From assembly GCA_946407725.1 (NCBI GenBank), contig CAMJPM010000006.1:1-64000 (forward strand): a DNA stretch of 64,000 bases, given 5' to 3'. Shown here piece after piece: positions 44,023 through 52,143 of this stretch; within the stretch, counting starts at the first letter, position 1; the number at the start of each line of letters is the position of its first letter. The position numbers and the translations under genes were made by a program. The stretch is from an uncultured Lachnospiraceae bacterium. GTDB taxonomy: Bacteria; Bacillota; Clostridia; Lachnospirales; Lachnospiraceae. Under the pieces are notes generated by a model. The model did not search any database. It was given only the letters and a program-made list of their open reading frames with translations, and had not been told where the DNA came from.

Positions 44023-44385
44023 CTAATCCAACAGGCCTTCAAAGGATCTTTCAAGCCCTTTCTTCCCACAGTCCGGACAGGGCAAATTGGCCAAATCACT
44101 GATTAGTTTCACCTTTTCTCTTCCGCAGGAAGGGCAGAGTCCCGTTATGCGTCTTTTGTCACCTTCCCTTAAAGAAAAAAGCATGGGAACAGCTACGATT
44201 TCCTTACAGTCCCTGCAGACAGCCTCCTTAAAGGAAAAGGACAGGCTCTCCATGACGGCACCGCCATTCTCCTTTAAGAACAGCTTTTCTATTTTATCAT
44301 TCATTTCTATGGGAAACTCAGCTTTAATGGAATCAGGACTTCCGTGAAGCATACCGGCTCCGGTATTCATTCTCCACTCTTTTCC
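44023..44385 (-). pseudogene. 5'-truncated copy of the zinc-ribbon protein gene
   Basis: From its stop to about 44385 this is nearly identical to the gene at 46953-47351, but the homology stops within the codons for the first Cys pair (…GKEWR), so the N-terminal CxxC and start are missing. The remaining frame can begin at an internal ATG (44370, 115 residues) and still has three Cys pairs (CRDC, CPSCG, CPDCG). A shortened product cannot be excluded. The two copies bracket the ATPase/79-residue/DUF4143 block. Confidence 0.7.
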
Positions 44386-44676
44386 GGTTTAGTTATCAGG
44401 TTTACAGGATGCCACATGCAATGTGAATAAGTGGAGAAAAATGCATAATTATATAAAAAATCTCCAATTATCAGCCTGATTATTGATAATAAGGGGATGC
44501 TATTGTATAATGGGGTTGGGTTTCAAAGTGCGGAACAATGTCAATCTGAACGTGTCAGGGGAAGCGAACTTTAAATGGCGTGGCTCTCATAATCAAAGGA
44601 AAGGAAATACCAGGGGTTTCAGACGTCACTTGCGGTGAACGCAAGTGACTGTTCTGAACAGTTACGGAATATCTTT
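44386..44676. other. Leader region of the accessory ATPase gene
   Basis: This contains a promoter (TTGATA at 44483-44488, spacer 17, TATAAT at 44506-44511), the repeated leader motif copy B (44557-44590), and a perfect hairpin GTCACTTGCG-GTGAA-CGCAAGTGAC (44625-44649) followed by the palindrome CTGTTCTGAACAG (44649-44661) just before the start codon. Confidence 0.6.
44557..44590 (+). promoter_or_regulatory. Repeated leader motif, copy B
   Basis: AGGGGAAGCG, a 3-base gap, TTTAAA, then GGCGTGGCTCTCA. About 40 bases from the predicted transcript start; compare 16187-16219 and 55702-55735. Confidence 0.5.
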
Positions 44677-46107
44677 ATGAAAATAATTGGACGAAAGAAT
44701 GAAATCCGTGAATTGGAACGCTGCGGAAAGACAAAGAAATCTGAATTGGTTTGCGTATATGGAAGGCGCCGTGTCGGCAAAACTTATCTCGTTGAACAGA
44801 CCTTTGCAAACTATTTCGCTTTTAGGGCAACCGGTGTTGAGGGCGGGAATAAAACAGTTCAATTAGAATCGTTTTATCAAAGGCTGAAAGAGGCCGGAGA
44901 TACTAATAAAAAAAGACCGGGGAATTGGTTTGAGGCTTTTTCCAGACTGGAAAAGATCCTAAATTCTGATGATATAATCTGTTCTGTTTATGGAAAACGG
45001 ATTGTGTTTTTTGACGAATTTCCATGGTTTGTTACGGCGAAGTCAGATTTTTTGATGGCATTTGGTGAGTTTTGGAATAGATGTGGTACTGTTAATAATA
45101 ATCTTTTGTTTATTATTTGTGGAAGTGCCACATCCTGGATCATTCAGAATATCATGGAGAATTCGGGAAGCCTGTATGACAGAGTTACCTGCCAGATATT
45201 TCTAAGACCGTTTTCACTTAAAGAAACAGAACAGTATATGAAGGACAGGGATTTTGGATGGACGCGCAGACAGATTGCTGAAGCGCAAATGGTCTTTGGC
45301 GGACTTCCTTTCTTTTTTGATCTGTTGAATCCTGATGAAAGCCTTACATGGAATATCAACACCCTTTGCTTTAATCAGCATGCGTTACTGCGTAATGAAA
45401 CCAGGAAGCTTTTGGAAGCGACCTTAAAGAAATCGCCGGTATATGACAGGATTATGGAGCGTCTGTCGCACAACCGGTACGGTATTTCAAAAGCCCTATG
45501 CCAGAAAGAACTGGGTATTCCTCAGGGCACGTTCACAAGATCGGTTGATGATCTTGTCAGGTGCGGATATGTACATGAAAGCAAAGATAATTATATAAAA
45601 GGCCATCCATTAAGATTACAATTGGTCGATCCGTTTCTGTTATTTCACTATAACTTTTTATCGAAAAATGCAACTGAGAAGGTTAATAATTTTGAAGAAT
45701 ATAAAGCAGACACCGGAAAATATATGAATTGGAGGGGACACGCCTTTGAAATATTGTGCTTATATCATATTGAACAAATAAAGAAGGCATTAGGGATATC
45801 CGGTGTAAAGACAAACGAATATTCATGGATCAGCAGCAGGAAGGAAGGCGGGGCACAGATCGATCTGGTAATAGAGCGGGCTGACGGTATCACAAACCTG
45901 TGCGAAGAGAAGTTCACCGATACAGCGCTTTCGATCGTTTCCAGGGATGAGGATGATCTGCTTAATAAAATGGAGGTGTTTAAGCAGGAAACAACAACGA
46001 AGAATGCCTTAAAACTTGTTGTGATCAGTGCTGAGGGCATTAAAGGTTCAGCACATACAGAGCATATCACAAGAGTCCTGACCCTGGATGATCTTTTTGA
46101 TCTATAG
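44677..46107 (+). CDS. AAA-type ATPase with C-terminal DUF234-like domain
   Basis: From ATG 44677 the product has 476 residues. The N-terminal P-loop domain has Walker A in YGRRRVGKTYL (about residues 24-34) and Walker B in VFFDEFPW. A winged-helix segment follows (about 245-305). The C-terminal part with WRGHAFEILCLYHI and GGAQIDLVIER resembles the nuclease-fold DUF234/DUF4143-type domain of the archaeal-type ATPase family. These proteins are common in Firmicutes and often multi-copy, with unclear function; mobile or defence roles have been suggested. The start MKIIGRKNEI is typical of the family. The stop codon overlaps the REP-like repeat. Confidence 0.88.
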   Translation: MKIIGRKNEIRELERCGKTKKSELVCVYGRRRVGKTYLVEQTFANYFAFRATGVEGGNKTVQLESFYQRLKEAGDTNKKRPGNWFEAFSRLEKILNSDDIICSVYGKRIVFFDEFPWFVTAKSDFLMAFGEFWNRCGTVNNNLLFIICGSATSWIIQNIMENSGSLYDRVTCQIFLRPFSLKETEQYMKDRDFGWTRRQIAEAQMVFGGLPFFFDLLNPDESLTWNINTLCFNQHALLRNETRKLLEATLKKSPVYDRIMERLSHNRYGISKALCQKELGIPQGTFTRSVDDLVRCGYVHESKDNYIKGHPLRLQLVDPFLLFHYNFLSKNATEKVNNFEEYKADTGKYMNWRGHAFEILCLYHIEQIKKALGISGVKTNEYSWISSRKEGGAQIDLVIERADGITNLCEEKFTDTALSIVSRDEDDLLNKMEVFKQETTTKNALKLVVISAEGIKGSAHTEHITRVLTLDDLFDL

Positions 46108-46128
46108 GGACGGGGTTGGTGGTTCATT
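46107..46128. repeat. REP-like repeat, copy 2
   Basis: The unit begins GGGACGGGGTTGGTGGTTC. It abuts the ATPase stop codon and is followed directly by the broken 79-residue gene, whose 5' part is missing. Confidence 0.6.
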
Positions 46129-46344
46129 ATTTCTGATCTTTGGAATATGCCTGTTACTCGCTGCAGGGTGGATCAATATTTTAAAGGATCCCCGGGATTC
46201 AATCTTTTTTGTCCGGGCTCATTCTTTACGAAAAAACCGAAATCCGAAGCTGTTGAAGATGCAAAAAGAACCGCGAAATACGTTGCCGTCACAGGCGGTG
46301 TAATTATTATCTTAAGCATTCTCGGGATGTTGATATTCAGATAA
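46128..46344 (+). pseudogene. Broken copy of the 79-residue membrane protein gene
   Basis: This is about 95% identical to 37480-37698. The first codons are replaced by the REP-like repeat, and one A is missing from the AAAAAAA run at about 46230, shifting the frame. The two halves are thus open in different frames. Confidence 0.8.
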
Positions 46345-46371
46345 AAATGCAATGCCGGGTGGACATTTCAT

Positions 46372-46875
46372 TTAGTTTTTCAGACACCCCAAAGGAACTA
46401 TATAAACACCGTTTTCCATCTGATATGCAACCTTGTTCTTCGTGATGACCATAAGAAACGCAGGCTTTCCGGATTTTTCATAATCTATGTCACCGGCTAT
46501 TCTGATCAGGTTTTCAGAGGCCTGCTTAATATCTTCTTCTCCGCCAAGCTTAACCTCAATAAGAGCCCATGATCCATCATTAAATTGTATTACCGCATCT
46601 GCTTCCCGCCTTTTTGAGTCACGGTATTTATATACTCTTGCTCCTATCGTATCTGCGTAAACTCTAAGATCATGTACAACCAATGATTCAAACAACAGCC
46701 CAAAGGTTGTAATATCCTTAAAAATACCTTCAGGAGTGATCCCCAGAGCAGCAGCCCCGATTGATGGATCTGTAAAATGCCTTGTTTCCTTCGTTCTGAT
46801 AGTTGTCCTGCTTCTTAGGTTTGGATTCCAGGCCGGAAGTTCTTCGATAACATAAAGATTTCTAAGAGCATTCAA
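46372..46875 (-). pseudogene. C-terminal fragment of a DUF4143-type ATPase
   Basis: The 167-residue frame matches only the C-terminal nuclease-like domain of DUF4143 ATPases: NLYVIEELPAWNPNLRS, RHFTDPSIGAAALG, LFESLVVHDLRVYAD, YRDSKRREADAVI and VEVKLGG-like IEVKLGG. Full proteins are usually about 400-430 residues and start with a P-loop domain, which is absent: upstream sequence runs straight into the duplicated flagellin-tail hairpin arm. A protein could still be made from the ATG at 46875, but I treat it as a remnant. Confidence 0.7.
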
Positions 46876-46952
46876 ATAAAAATAGCTATGACTAAAGTTT
46901 TGCTTATTGTTTTGTCGTTTACTGCGCTGAATTCAAATAGATAATGCAAATA

Positions 46953-47351
46953 CTAATCCCACAGGCCTTCAAAGGATCTTTCAAGTTCTTTCTTCCCACA
47001 GTCCGGACAGGGCAAATTGGACAAATCACTGATTAGTTTCACCTTTTCTTTTCCGCAGGAAGGGCAGGGTCCCACTACGCGTCTTTTGTCACCTTCCCTT
47101 AAAGAAAAAAGCATGGGAACAGCTACGATTTCCTTACAGTCCCTGCAGACAGCCTCCTTAAAGGAAAAGGACAGGCTCTCCATGACGGCACCGCCATTCT
47201 CCTTTAAGAACAGCTTTTCTATTTTATCATTCATTTCGATGGGAAACTCAGCTTTAATGGAATCAGGACTACCGTGAAGCATACCGGCTCCGGTATTTAT
47301 TCTCCACTCTTTTCCGCATTCTTTACATCTTATCTTTACAATATCACCCAT
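46953..47351 (-). CDS. Small zinc-ribbon protein
   Basis: From ATG 47351 the product has 132 residues and four Cys-pair motifs (CKECG, CRDC, CPSCG, CPDCG), enough for two zinc ribbons, split by a helical segment (about 35-70). No catalytic signature is visible. Zinc ribbons of this kind usually bind nucleic acid or partner proteins. A TTG 15 bases upstream could also start it; neither has a strong ribosome binding site. A truncated copy lies at 44023-44385. Found only inside the accessory block. Confidence 0.7.
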   Translation of the reverse strand: MGDIVKIRCKECGKEWRINTGAGMLHGSPDSIKAEFPIEMNDKIEKLFLKENGGAVMESLSFSFKEAVCRDCKEIVAVPMLFSLREGDKRRVVGPCPSCGKEKVKLISDLSNLPCPDCGKKELERSFEGLWD

Positions 47352-47450
47352 TATTATTTCTTTCAAACTATATTCGTATCTATTCAGAACCCTCCGGCTT
47401 CTGAATGGATACGCGCATTCGGCTCATTAGAGTCGTGCTACGATCAGCTG

Positions 47451-49421
47451 CTATTGAAGAAGCGAAAGCACTCCGTTAGTTGACGCATTGGCCTGGGCAA
47501 GCATTGACTGCCCTGCCTGGGCTAAAATATTATTCTTGGAGAATTCTACCATTTCCCGCGCCATATCAGTATCCCTCAGTTTTGATTCTGAGGAAGTTGT
47601 ATTTTCCACCACGTTATCCAGGTTTTTGATGGTATGCTCCATACGGTTCTGCATGGCTCCGTAATATGAACGGATGGCACTCACCCTCTTATTCGCCATA
47701 TCAACCTGGTCGATGCCTTTCCTGGCACCTTCAATGGTGCTTACATCAAGAACAGCACTGCTCACTGAGCCAGCCGAATCCCCTTGTTCCTCCGGGCTGT
47801 CATAATAAAAGAGTCTTGCGGAGGACAGATTGTAGCGGTTAAGCTTTATTCGGTTATCTTCGAGGTTATCCGCCCCGGCCTGTATCGAAAACCCAGCCTC
47901 ATTATCGGCATCATCGCCCATGTAAATGGAACCGGGGGTCAGGTTTTTCCAGCCCTGATCGTATGAATTCTTAACTTCACTGTAATTTTTATCAATATTA
48001 TAACTTCCGTAACTGCCGCTTAAAGAAGAAAATGCAGCAGCCTCACTTGTTGAAAGAGAGTCTGCAAGGAGGGAGCCTGCGCCGCTTGTTCCCCTTGCGT
48101 TCAGTAACTGCTTTACAAAGGCGAGCTCCTTGCCCTCGCCCTTCATGAACTTATTTTCAAAATCCCCAAGTCCTGAATATGAGGTATTGTCCTTTATTGC
48201 ATCGCTAAGGAGCTTGCCGTTTGCTACATCCGTGAAAATCTTATCAAGTCCCTGCTTTATGGAATCTGAATTCACTGTTGAAGAACCGGATGCAGCGTAT
48301 CCAAGATACATGGCCGCCAGATAACCTGCCCCATATTCCATGGTAAGAAGCTGGGACATATAATTCTTTATGGACGCATCACTTGAAGAAGGAGTGATCC
48401 GATGGGAAACCCACCCGTTATCCCCGCTGGAGGTCTGGGCCGTGCCCTCCTTAAACCACTTCGGGAAGCTTTCCTTGTTGCCCGGCAACATGCCTGATGT
48501 CAGGGTATCATCCATGACAAGATGGGTCATTTCATGGGCGATTGTCGCTGCAAGGTCAGCTTTCTTTTCGGCTGAGTAACTGTCAAACTGGGCCGGGTCA
48601 TAATCCGATGTGTCAACCTTCAGGGTATATGAAATATTGGTTGTATTACCGCCGGGAATATAGGATGCGCCAAACCGGGCGAAAGCCAGTGTCCCGCTGG
48701 CACCGTCTATATTACCTAATTCCAGACCTATTTTAACATTCTGTGAGGAAGAGGTACTGAAAAGCGTGGGATATGCTGTGGCAAGCTTGGACACCGCATC
48801 GGATGCCGCCTTCACAATGAACTCTGACATACTGTTATTATTTCCGGAAGTGCTGACACCACTTGTAGAAGTCACCGCCGCCGGAGAGCTTCCCCCCGCT
48901 CCAAGGTACGGGGCGGTTATTTCTACATTAATATTACCGAGCTTAATGTTTGACCGGATCTCATCCGCTCCGTTTTCATCAACATAAATGGTTGGCTGAA
49001 GTCCGTCGTCCGTAAACACATCCAGCTCGTTAAATTTCGTAGTGGTATGAACCCGGTCTATCTCATTCTGGATTTCCTTCAGCTCGTTCTGTATATCAGC
49101 TCTGTCTGAAGCGCTCATTGTTCCGTTGGCTGCTTTGATCGTAAGCTCTTTACAGCGGTCCAGCATGTCGTGAACCTCCTGAAGAGCCCCGTCCGCGATC
49201 TGGCAGAAGGATATACCGTCCTGCGCGTTATTTGTAGCCTGGGTCAGACCTCTTATCTGCTTCCGCATTTTCTCGGATATGGAAAGTCCCGCCGCGTCAT
49301 CCGCTGCCCTGTTGATCTTATATCCGGAAGATAGTTTCTCCATTGACTTACCCTGTTGCCCGTTAGTTATCCCGAGCTGCCGGTTTGCAAACATTGCGCC
49401 TATATTATGGGAAATAATCAT
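47451..49421 (-). CDS. Proteolytic flagellin (flagellinolysin type)
   Basis: The 656-residue flagellin has normal ends (KLSSGYKINRAADDAAGLSISEKM at about 29-52; NILAQAGQSMLAQANASTNGVLSLLQ at the end). Its centre (about 190-490) is a gluzincin metallopeptidase: HEMTH (296-300) with a Glu in WFKEGTAQ (E325) as likely third zinc ligand. This is the architecture of flagellinolysin, an enzymatically active flagellin known from Clostridium haemolyticum and others. Thousands of peptidase domains could thus decorate a filament. The start MIISHNIGAMF at 49421 is set by GAGG upstream; a longer frame begins at 49463 without one. It has its own sigma-28-like promoter. Confidence 0.93.
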   Translation of the reverse strand: MIISHNIGAMFANRQLGITNGQQGKSMEKLSSGYKINRAADDAAGLSISEKMRKQIRGLTQATNNAQDGISFCQIADGALQEVHDMLDRCKELTIKAANGTMSASDRADIQNELKEIQNEIDRVHTTTKFNELDVFTDDGLQPTIYVDENGADEIRSNIKLGNINVEITAPYLGAGGSSPAAVTSTSGVSTSGNNNSMSEFIVKAASDAVSKLATAYPTLFSTSSSQNVKIGLELGNIDGASGTLAFARFGASYIPGGNTTNISYTLKVDTSDYDPAQFDSYSAEKKADLAATIAHEMTHLVMDDTLTSGMLPGNKESFPKWFKEGTAQTSSGDNGWVSHRITPSSSDASIKNYMSQLLTMEYGAGYLAAMYLGYAASGSSTVNSDSIKQGLDKIFTDVANGKLLSDAIKDNTSYSGLGDFENKFMKGEGKELAFVKQLLNARGTSGAGSLLADSLSTSEAAAFSSLSGSYGSYNIDKNYSEVKNSYDQGWKNLTPGSIYMGDDADNEAGFSIQAGADNLEDNRIKLNRYNLSSARLFYYDSPEEQGDSAGSVSSAVLDVSTIEGARKGIDQVDMANKRVSAIRSYYGAMQNRMEHTIKNLDNVVENTTSSESKLRDTDMAREMVEFSKNNILAQAGQSMLAQANASTNGVLSLLQ

Positions 49422-49507
49422 GTCTAAAACCTCGCACCAAAATATAAAATAGCCTTTTTTCATATATTATGTCAACAAAAAAAGATAGCTCTTTCTGTTG
49501 ATATATA

Positions 49508-49545
49508 TTATATCGGAGAAATATTGAAATAAATTAGATATAGAT
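49508..49545 (-). promoter_or_regulatory. Sigma-28-like promoter of the proteolytic flagellin
   Basis: On the minus strand CTAAT, a 16-base spacer and CCGATATAAT, the same layout as at 41731-41774. Confidence 0.65.
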
Positions 49546-49570
49546 AAGAAAAATTTTTATACATTACGAG

Positions 49571-49665
49571 GATGAGGATGATCTTTTTGAGCTCCAGGGA
49601 CGGGGTTGGTGGTCCATTTTCATCGTCATTATCTTAAGCATTCCCGGAATGTTTATAAATGCGGG
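49571..49665 (+). pseudogene. Remnant of the ATPase/79-residue module
   Basis: The order is: GATGATCTTTTTGA, as at the ATPase 3' end (46088-46101); a third REP-like repeat (49597-49620); then ATTATCTTAAGCATTC and an imperfect GGAATG, as at the end of the 79-residue gene. The arrangement equals the intact module with its body deleted. Confidence 0.7.
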
Positions 49666-49817
49666 CTTTCAATCGGGAAAATACATTTGCGGACAGAATT
49701 GCAAGAGGCATTGAACTTTTGTTATAATATCAATGACGGTGTGCTTTTAAGGAACAGCTGCGTGAAATCGTTTTCCGGAGCTCCGGCAATATCGCAGAGA
49801 GAGGAATAACTGGAAGA

Positions 49818-50066
49818 ATGAAGGAACCCTTTGTATCTATAGATCTGCATGGCCTTACACAGGAAGAAGCAGTAAAAAGAATTGATAAGGAGCTGGCTAA
49901 AGCAGGGTCAGGGGTATACCAGCTCCGTCTTATACACGGGTTTAACAGGGGAACCAGGCTTAGAAGCATGATATATGACTGGTATTCAACGGATCCGAAG
50001 GTTAAACGCATCATTCCCGGGGATAATCAGGGTATAACCGTGCTTGTGCTGCGGGAGCTGTATTAG
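49818..50066 (+). CDS. Small Smr-domain protein
   Basis: The 82-residue protein is a stand-alone Smr domain, with the N-terminal DLHGLTQEEAV motif, HGFNRGTRLR in place of the usual HGxGxG, and a closing ITVLVLREL strand. Smr domains are linked to DNA or RNA nicking in MutS2 and to ribosome rescue; the Gly-rich motif is altered here (HGFNRG), so activity is uncertain. GAGAGGAA precedes the start. Confidence 0.88.
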   Translation: MKEPFVSIDLHGLTQEEAVKRIDKELAKAGSGVYQLRLIHGFNRGTRLRSMIYDWYSTDPKVKRIIPGDNQGITVLVLRELY

Positions 50067-50186
50067 AAATATACAGAGCCCCGCCGGGACAGTAACACTA
50101 TTTGCCTGATAATTGAAAATATTATATAATTAACAGAAGGCATCAGCCTGAGGAAATAAACGGAGAAATAAGGAGGGGCATCATTA

Positions 50187-50612
50187 ATGGCGGAACTGGA
50201 TCTTAACAGGAGAAAGTACAGGAGACACACCTTAAGCGTAAAGCTCTATATGACCAGGGTTGATGATGATTCAGGTCTTGGCATACCGGTGGAGGTGCTT
50301 GATATCTCCAGGGCCGGTGTGGGTTTTATCTGCGAACAGGAGCTGACCAACGGTGCCATTTACAGGGCAAATATAAAGATCTGGACAGGAGATGTGATAC
50401 CCGCCTTTATAAATGTGGTGCGTGTAAGCCATGCTGTAGGGGGCAATATTTACGGAGGAGTATTCATCGGCATGCCGGAATCGGATTCCTGCAGGATAGA
50501 GGTATACGAGACCTATCTCGAATACAATGAGAAGCACGCAAATACCGCTAATACTGAAGAAGAGGAAAAGAATGCCCTTAATCAGATATCGAAGGGCGGA
50601 AACCCCGGCTGA
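50187..50612 (+). CDS. PilZ-domain c-di-GMP-binding protein
   Basis: The 141-residue protein is essentially one PilZ domain: the RRKYRR motif (RxxxR) near the N-terminus and DISRAGVG (D/NxSxxG) about 35 residues later, together the c-di-GMP site, followed by beta strands. A charged C-terminal tail ends it. It should sense c-di-GMP and act on a partner, possibly the flagellar motor given the flagellins nearby and the EAL protein at 16241. AAGGAGGGG precedes the start. Confidence 0.9.
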   Translation: MAELDLNRRKYRRHTLSVKLYMTRVDDDSGLGIPVEVLDISRAGVGFICEQELTNGAIYRANIKIWTGDVIPAFINVVRVSHAVGGNIYGGVFIGMPESDSCRIEVYETYLEYNEKHANTANTEEEEKNALNQISKGGNPG

Positions 50613-50649
50613 GGCACAGTGAACGACAGAATATTAAAACAGAAGAGAG

Positions 50650-50738
50650 TACGGGAGTATCCCGGCTTATCTGAAACATAAAGACAATACGGGAGCATCC
50701 CGGCTGAATATGGAGGAGGATACGGGACACCCCGTCTG
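50650..50738. repeat. Three spaced mini-hairpin repeats
   Basis: Units TACGGGAGTATCCCGGCT, TACGGGAGCATCCCGGCTGA and TACGGGACACCCCGTCTGA lie 38 and 33 bases apart, each a CGGG(A)/(T)CCCG hairpin. They sit between the PilZ gene and the 43-residue gene. Confidence 0.65.
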
Positions 50739-50770
50739 ATTATAGAAGACAACAGGAGAAAGGTAAAAAC

Positions 50771-50902
50771 ATGAATACAGGAGTAGTTGTAGCACTGTCG
50801 GCATTTACGGTAATGGCACTTATTGCGCTGGGAATAATAATAGCGGTGGTTGCAAGTGTTGCATACGTAGAGTCCAGAAGAGAAGAGGAAGCGGATAAAT
50901 AA
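50771..50902 (+). CDS. 43-residue single-span membrane peptide
   Basis: From ATG 50771 the frame encodes one hydrophobic helix (about residues 5-33) and a short charged tail (ESRREEEADK). A good Shine-Dalgarno (AGGAGAAAGG) precedes it. The clean helix and charged end make it a probable real gene, although no function is evident. It lies between the PilZ and tyrA genes. Confidence 0.65.
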   Translation: MNTGVVVALSAFTVMALIALGIIIAVVASVAYVESRREEEADK

Positions 50903-50972
50903 CGGTTTTGAAGCTTAAGGTTTCAGTACAGCTTTTTGATACGCTAAAAAGAAAGGATCGGCACAGATTGAA

Positions 50973-52076
50973 ATGAGTACCGGAATAAAGGCCGGATTTA
51001 TTGCCCTCGGGCTAATCGGCGGTTCTCTTGCAAAGAATTTGAGAAAGGTATTTCCGGACGCATACATTACCGCCCTTAACAGGTCAAAGGAAACCCTTGA
51101 CGCCGCATTGAAGGACGGAATAATAGATCACGGTACTCTGGAGATTGATGACAGCTTCAGGGACTGTGATTTTATTTTTTTATGCGCACCTGTAGATACC
51201 AATATTTCATATCTCGATGCATTGGAGCCATATCTTGGCGGTAATACCATACTCACGGATGTGGGCTCGGTAAAGAACGTGATCCATGAGGCTGTGGAGG
51301 AAAAGCTGCCGGATAAGGTCTTTATCGGCGGACATCCCATGGCGGGTTCGGAAAAATCGGGTTACGCAAATTCCAGTGACCACCTTATAGAGAACGCATA
51401 CTATATCATTACCCCGGGAAGGAACGCAGAGGATAAACATATCAAGCGTTACGAAACCCTTGTGAAAAAACTTGGGGCCCTGCCCCTTACGCTTTCCCCT
51501 GCTCTCCATGACAGGATAACCGCGGCGGTGAGCCATGTGCCCCACATGATAGCCTATAATCTGGTGAGGCTTATTGAAAAGGAGGATACTCCCGAGCAGT
51601 TCATGAAGGCCATAGCCGCAGGAGGTTTTAAGGATATTACCAGGATCGCCTCTTCCGATCCGGTGATGTGGGAGCAGATATGTCTGGAAAATCCGGAGCA
51701 GATGACCGCTCTTCTGGATCAGTATATCGGGATGCTTGAGGAGACCCGGGATCTCATTGCCGCCCATCAGGGGGGAAAGCTTAAGGAGATCTTTGAGGAT
51801 GCAAAGAACTACAGGGATTCCGTCCATGATGCGCCTCTTGGCCCCATAAAGAAGTCCTATGTCATGCATCTTGACGTGGAGGATGAACCCGGCGCCATTG
51901 CCATAGTGGCCACTATCCTTTCCTCCCACGGCTTATCCATTAAGAATATCGGTATAGTGCATAACAGGAGCTACGAGGAGGGGGCGTTAAGGATAGAGTT
52001 TTACGACAGGGAGTCCATGGCCCTCGCCATAGCGGATCTGATGGAAAAGGGCTACAGGATATTCAGCAGGACATGA
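50973..52076 (+). CDS. tyrA: Prephenate dehydrogenase
   Basis: The 367-residue enzyme oxidises prephenate to 4-hydroxyphenylpyruvate with NAD+ in tyrosine synthesis. Seen: the Rossmann motif GLIGGSLAKNLR at the N-terminus, VGSVKN, GGHPMAGSEKSG, HDRITAAVSHVPHM and a C-terminal ACT domain (about 295-367) probably for tyrosine feedback. AAAGGATCGG lies upstream. aroA follows 67 bases later, making an aromatic amino acid pair. Confidence 0.96.
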   Translation: MSTGIKAGFIALGLIGGSLAKNLRKVFPDAYITALNRSKETLDAALKDGIIDHGTLEIDDSFRDCDFIFLCAPVDTNISYLDALEPYLGGNTILTDVGSVKNVIHEAVEEKLPDKVFIGGHPMAGSEKSGYANSSDHLIENAYYIITPGRNAEDKHIKRYETLVKKLGALPLTLSPALHDRITAAVSHVPHMIAYNLVRLIEKEDTPEQFMKAIAAGGFKDITRIASSDPVMWEQICLENPEQMTALLDQYIGMLEETRDLIAAHQGGKLKEIFEDAKNYRDSVHDAPLGPIKKSYVMHLDVEDEPGAIAIVATILSSHGLSIKNIGIVHNRSYEEGALRIEFYDRESMALAIADLMEKGYRIFSRT

Positions 52077-52143
52077 GAACCGTTTTCGGATAGCTGCCGG
52101 AACGGATCAGGGATGGGCTGTAAAGCTACAGGAAGGATGAGAT

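Larger units (their letters stand above)
49422..49817. other. Region between the proteolytic flagellin and the Smr gene
   Basis: It holds the flagellin promoter, the module remnant at 49571-49665 and the upstream region of the Smr gene. A short frame at 49606-49809 has no protein-like features. Confidence 0.5.

Noticed and set aside
49606..49809. 67-codon frame before the Smr gene
   Set aside because: It starts inside the REP-like repeat and module remnant; composition does not look coding.
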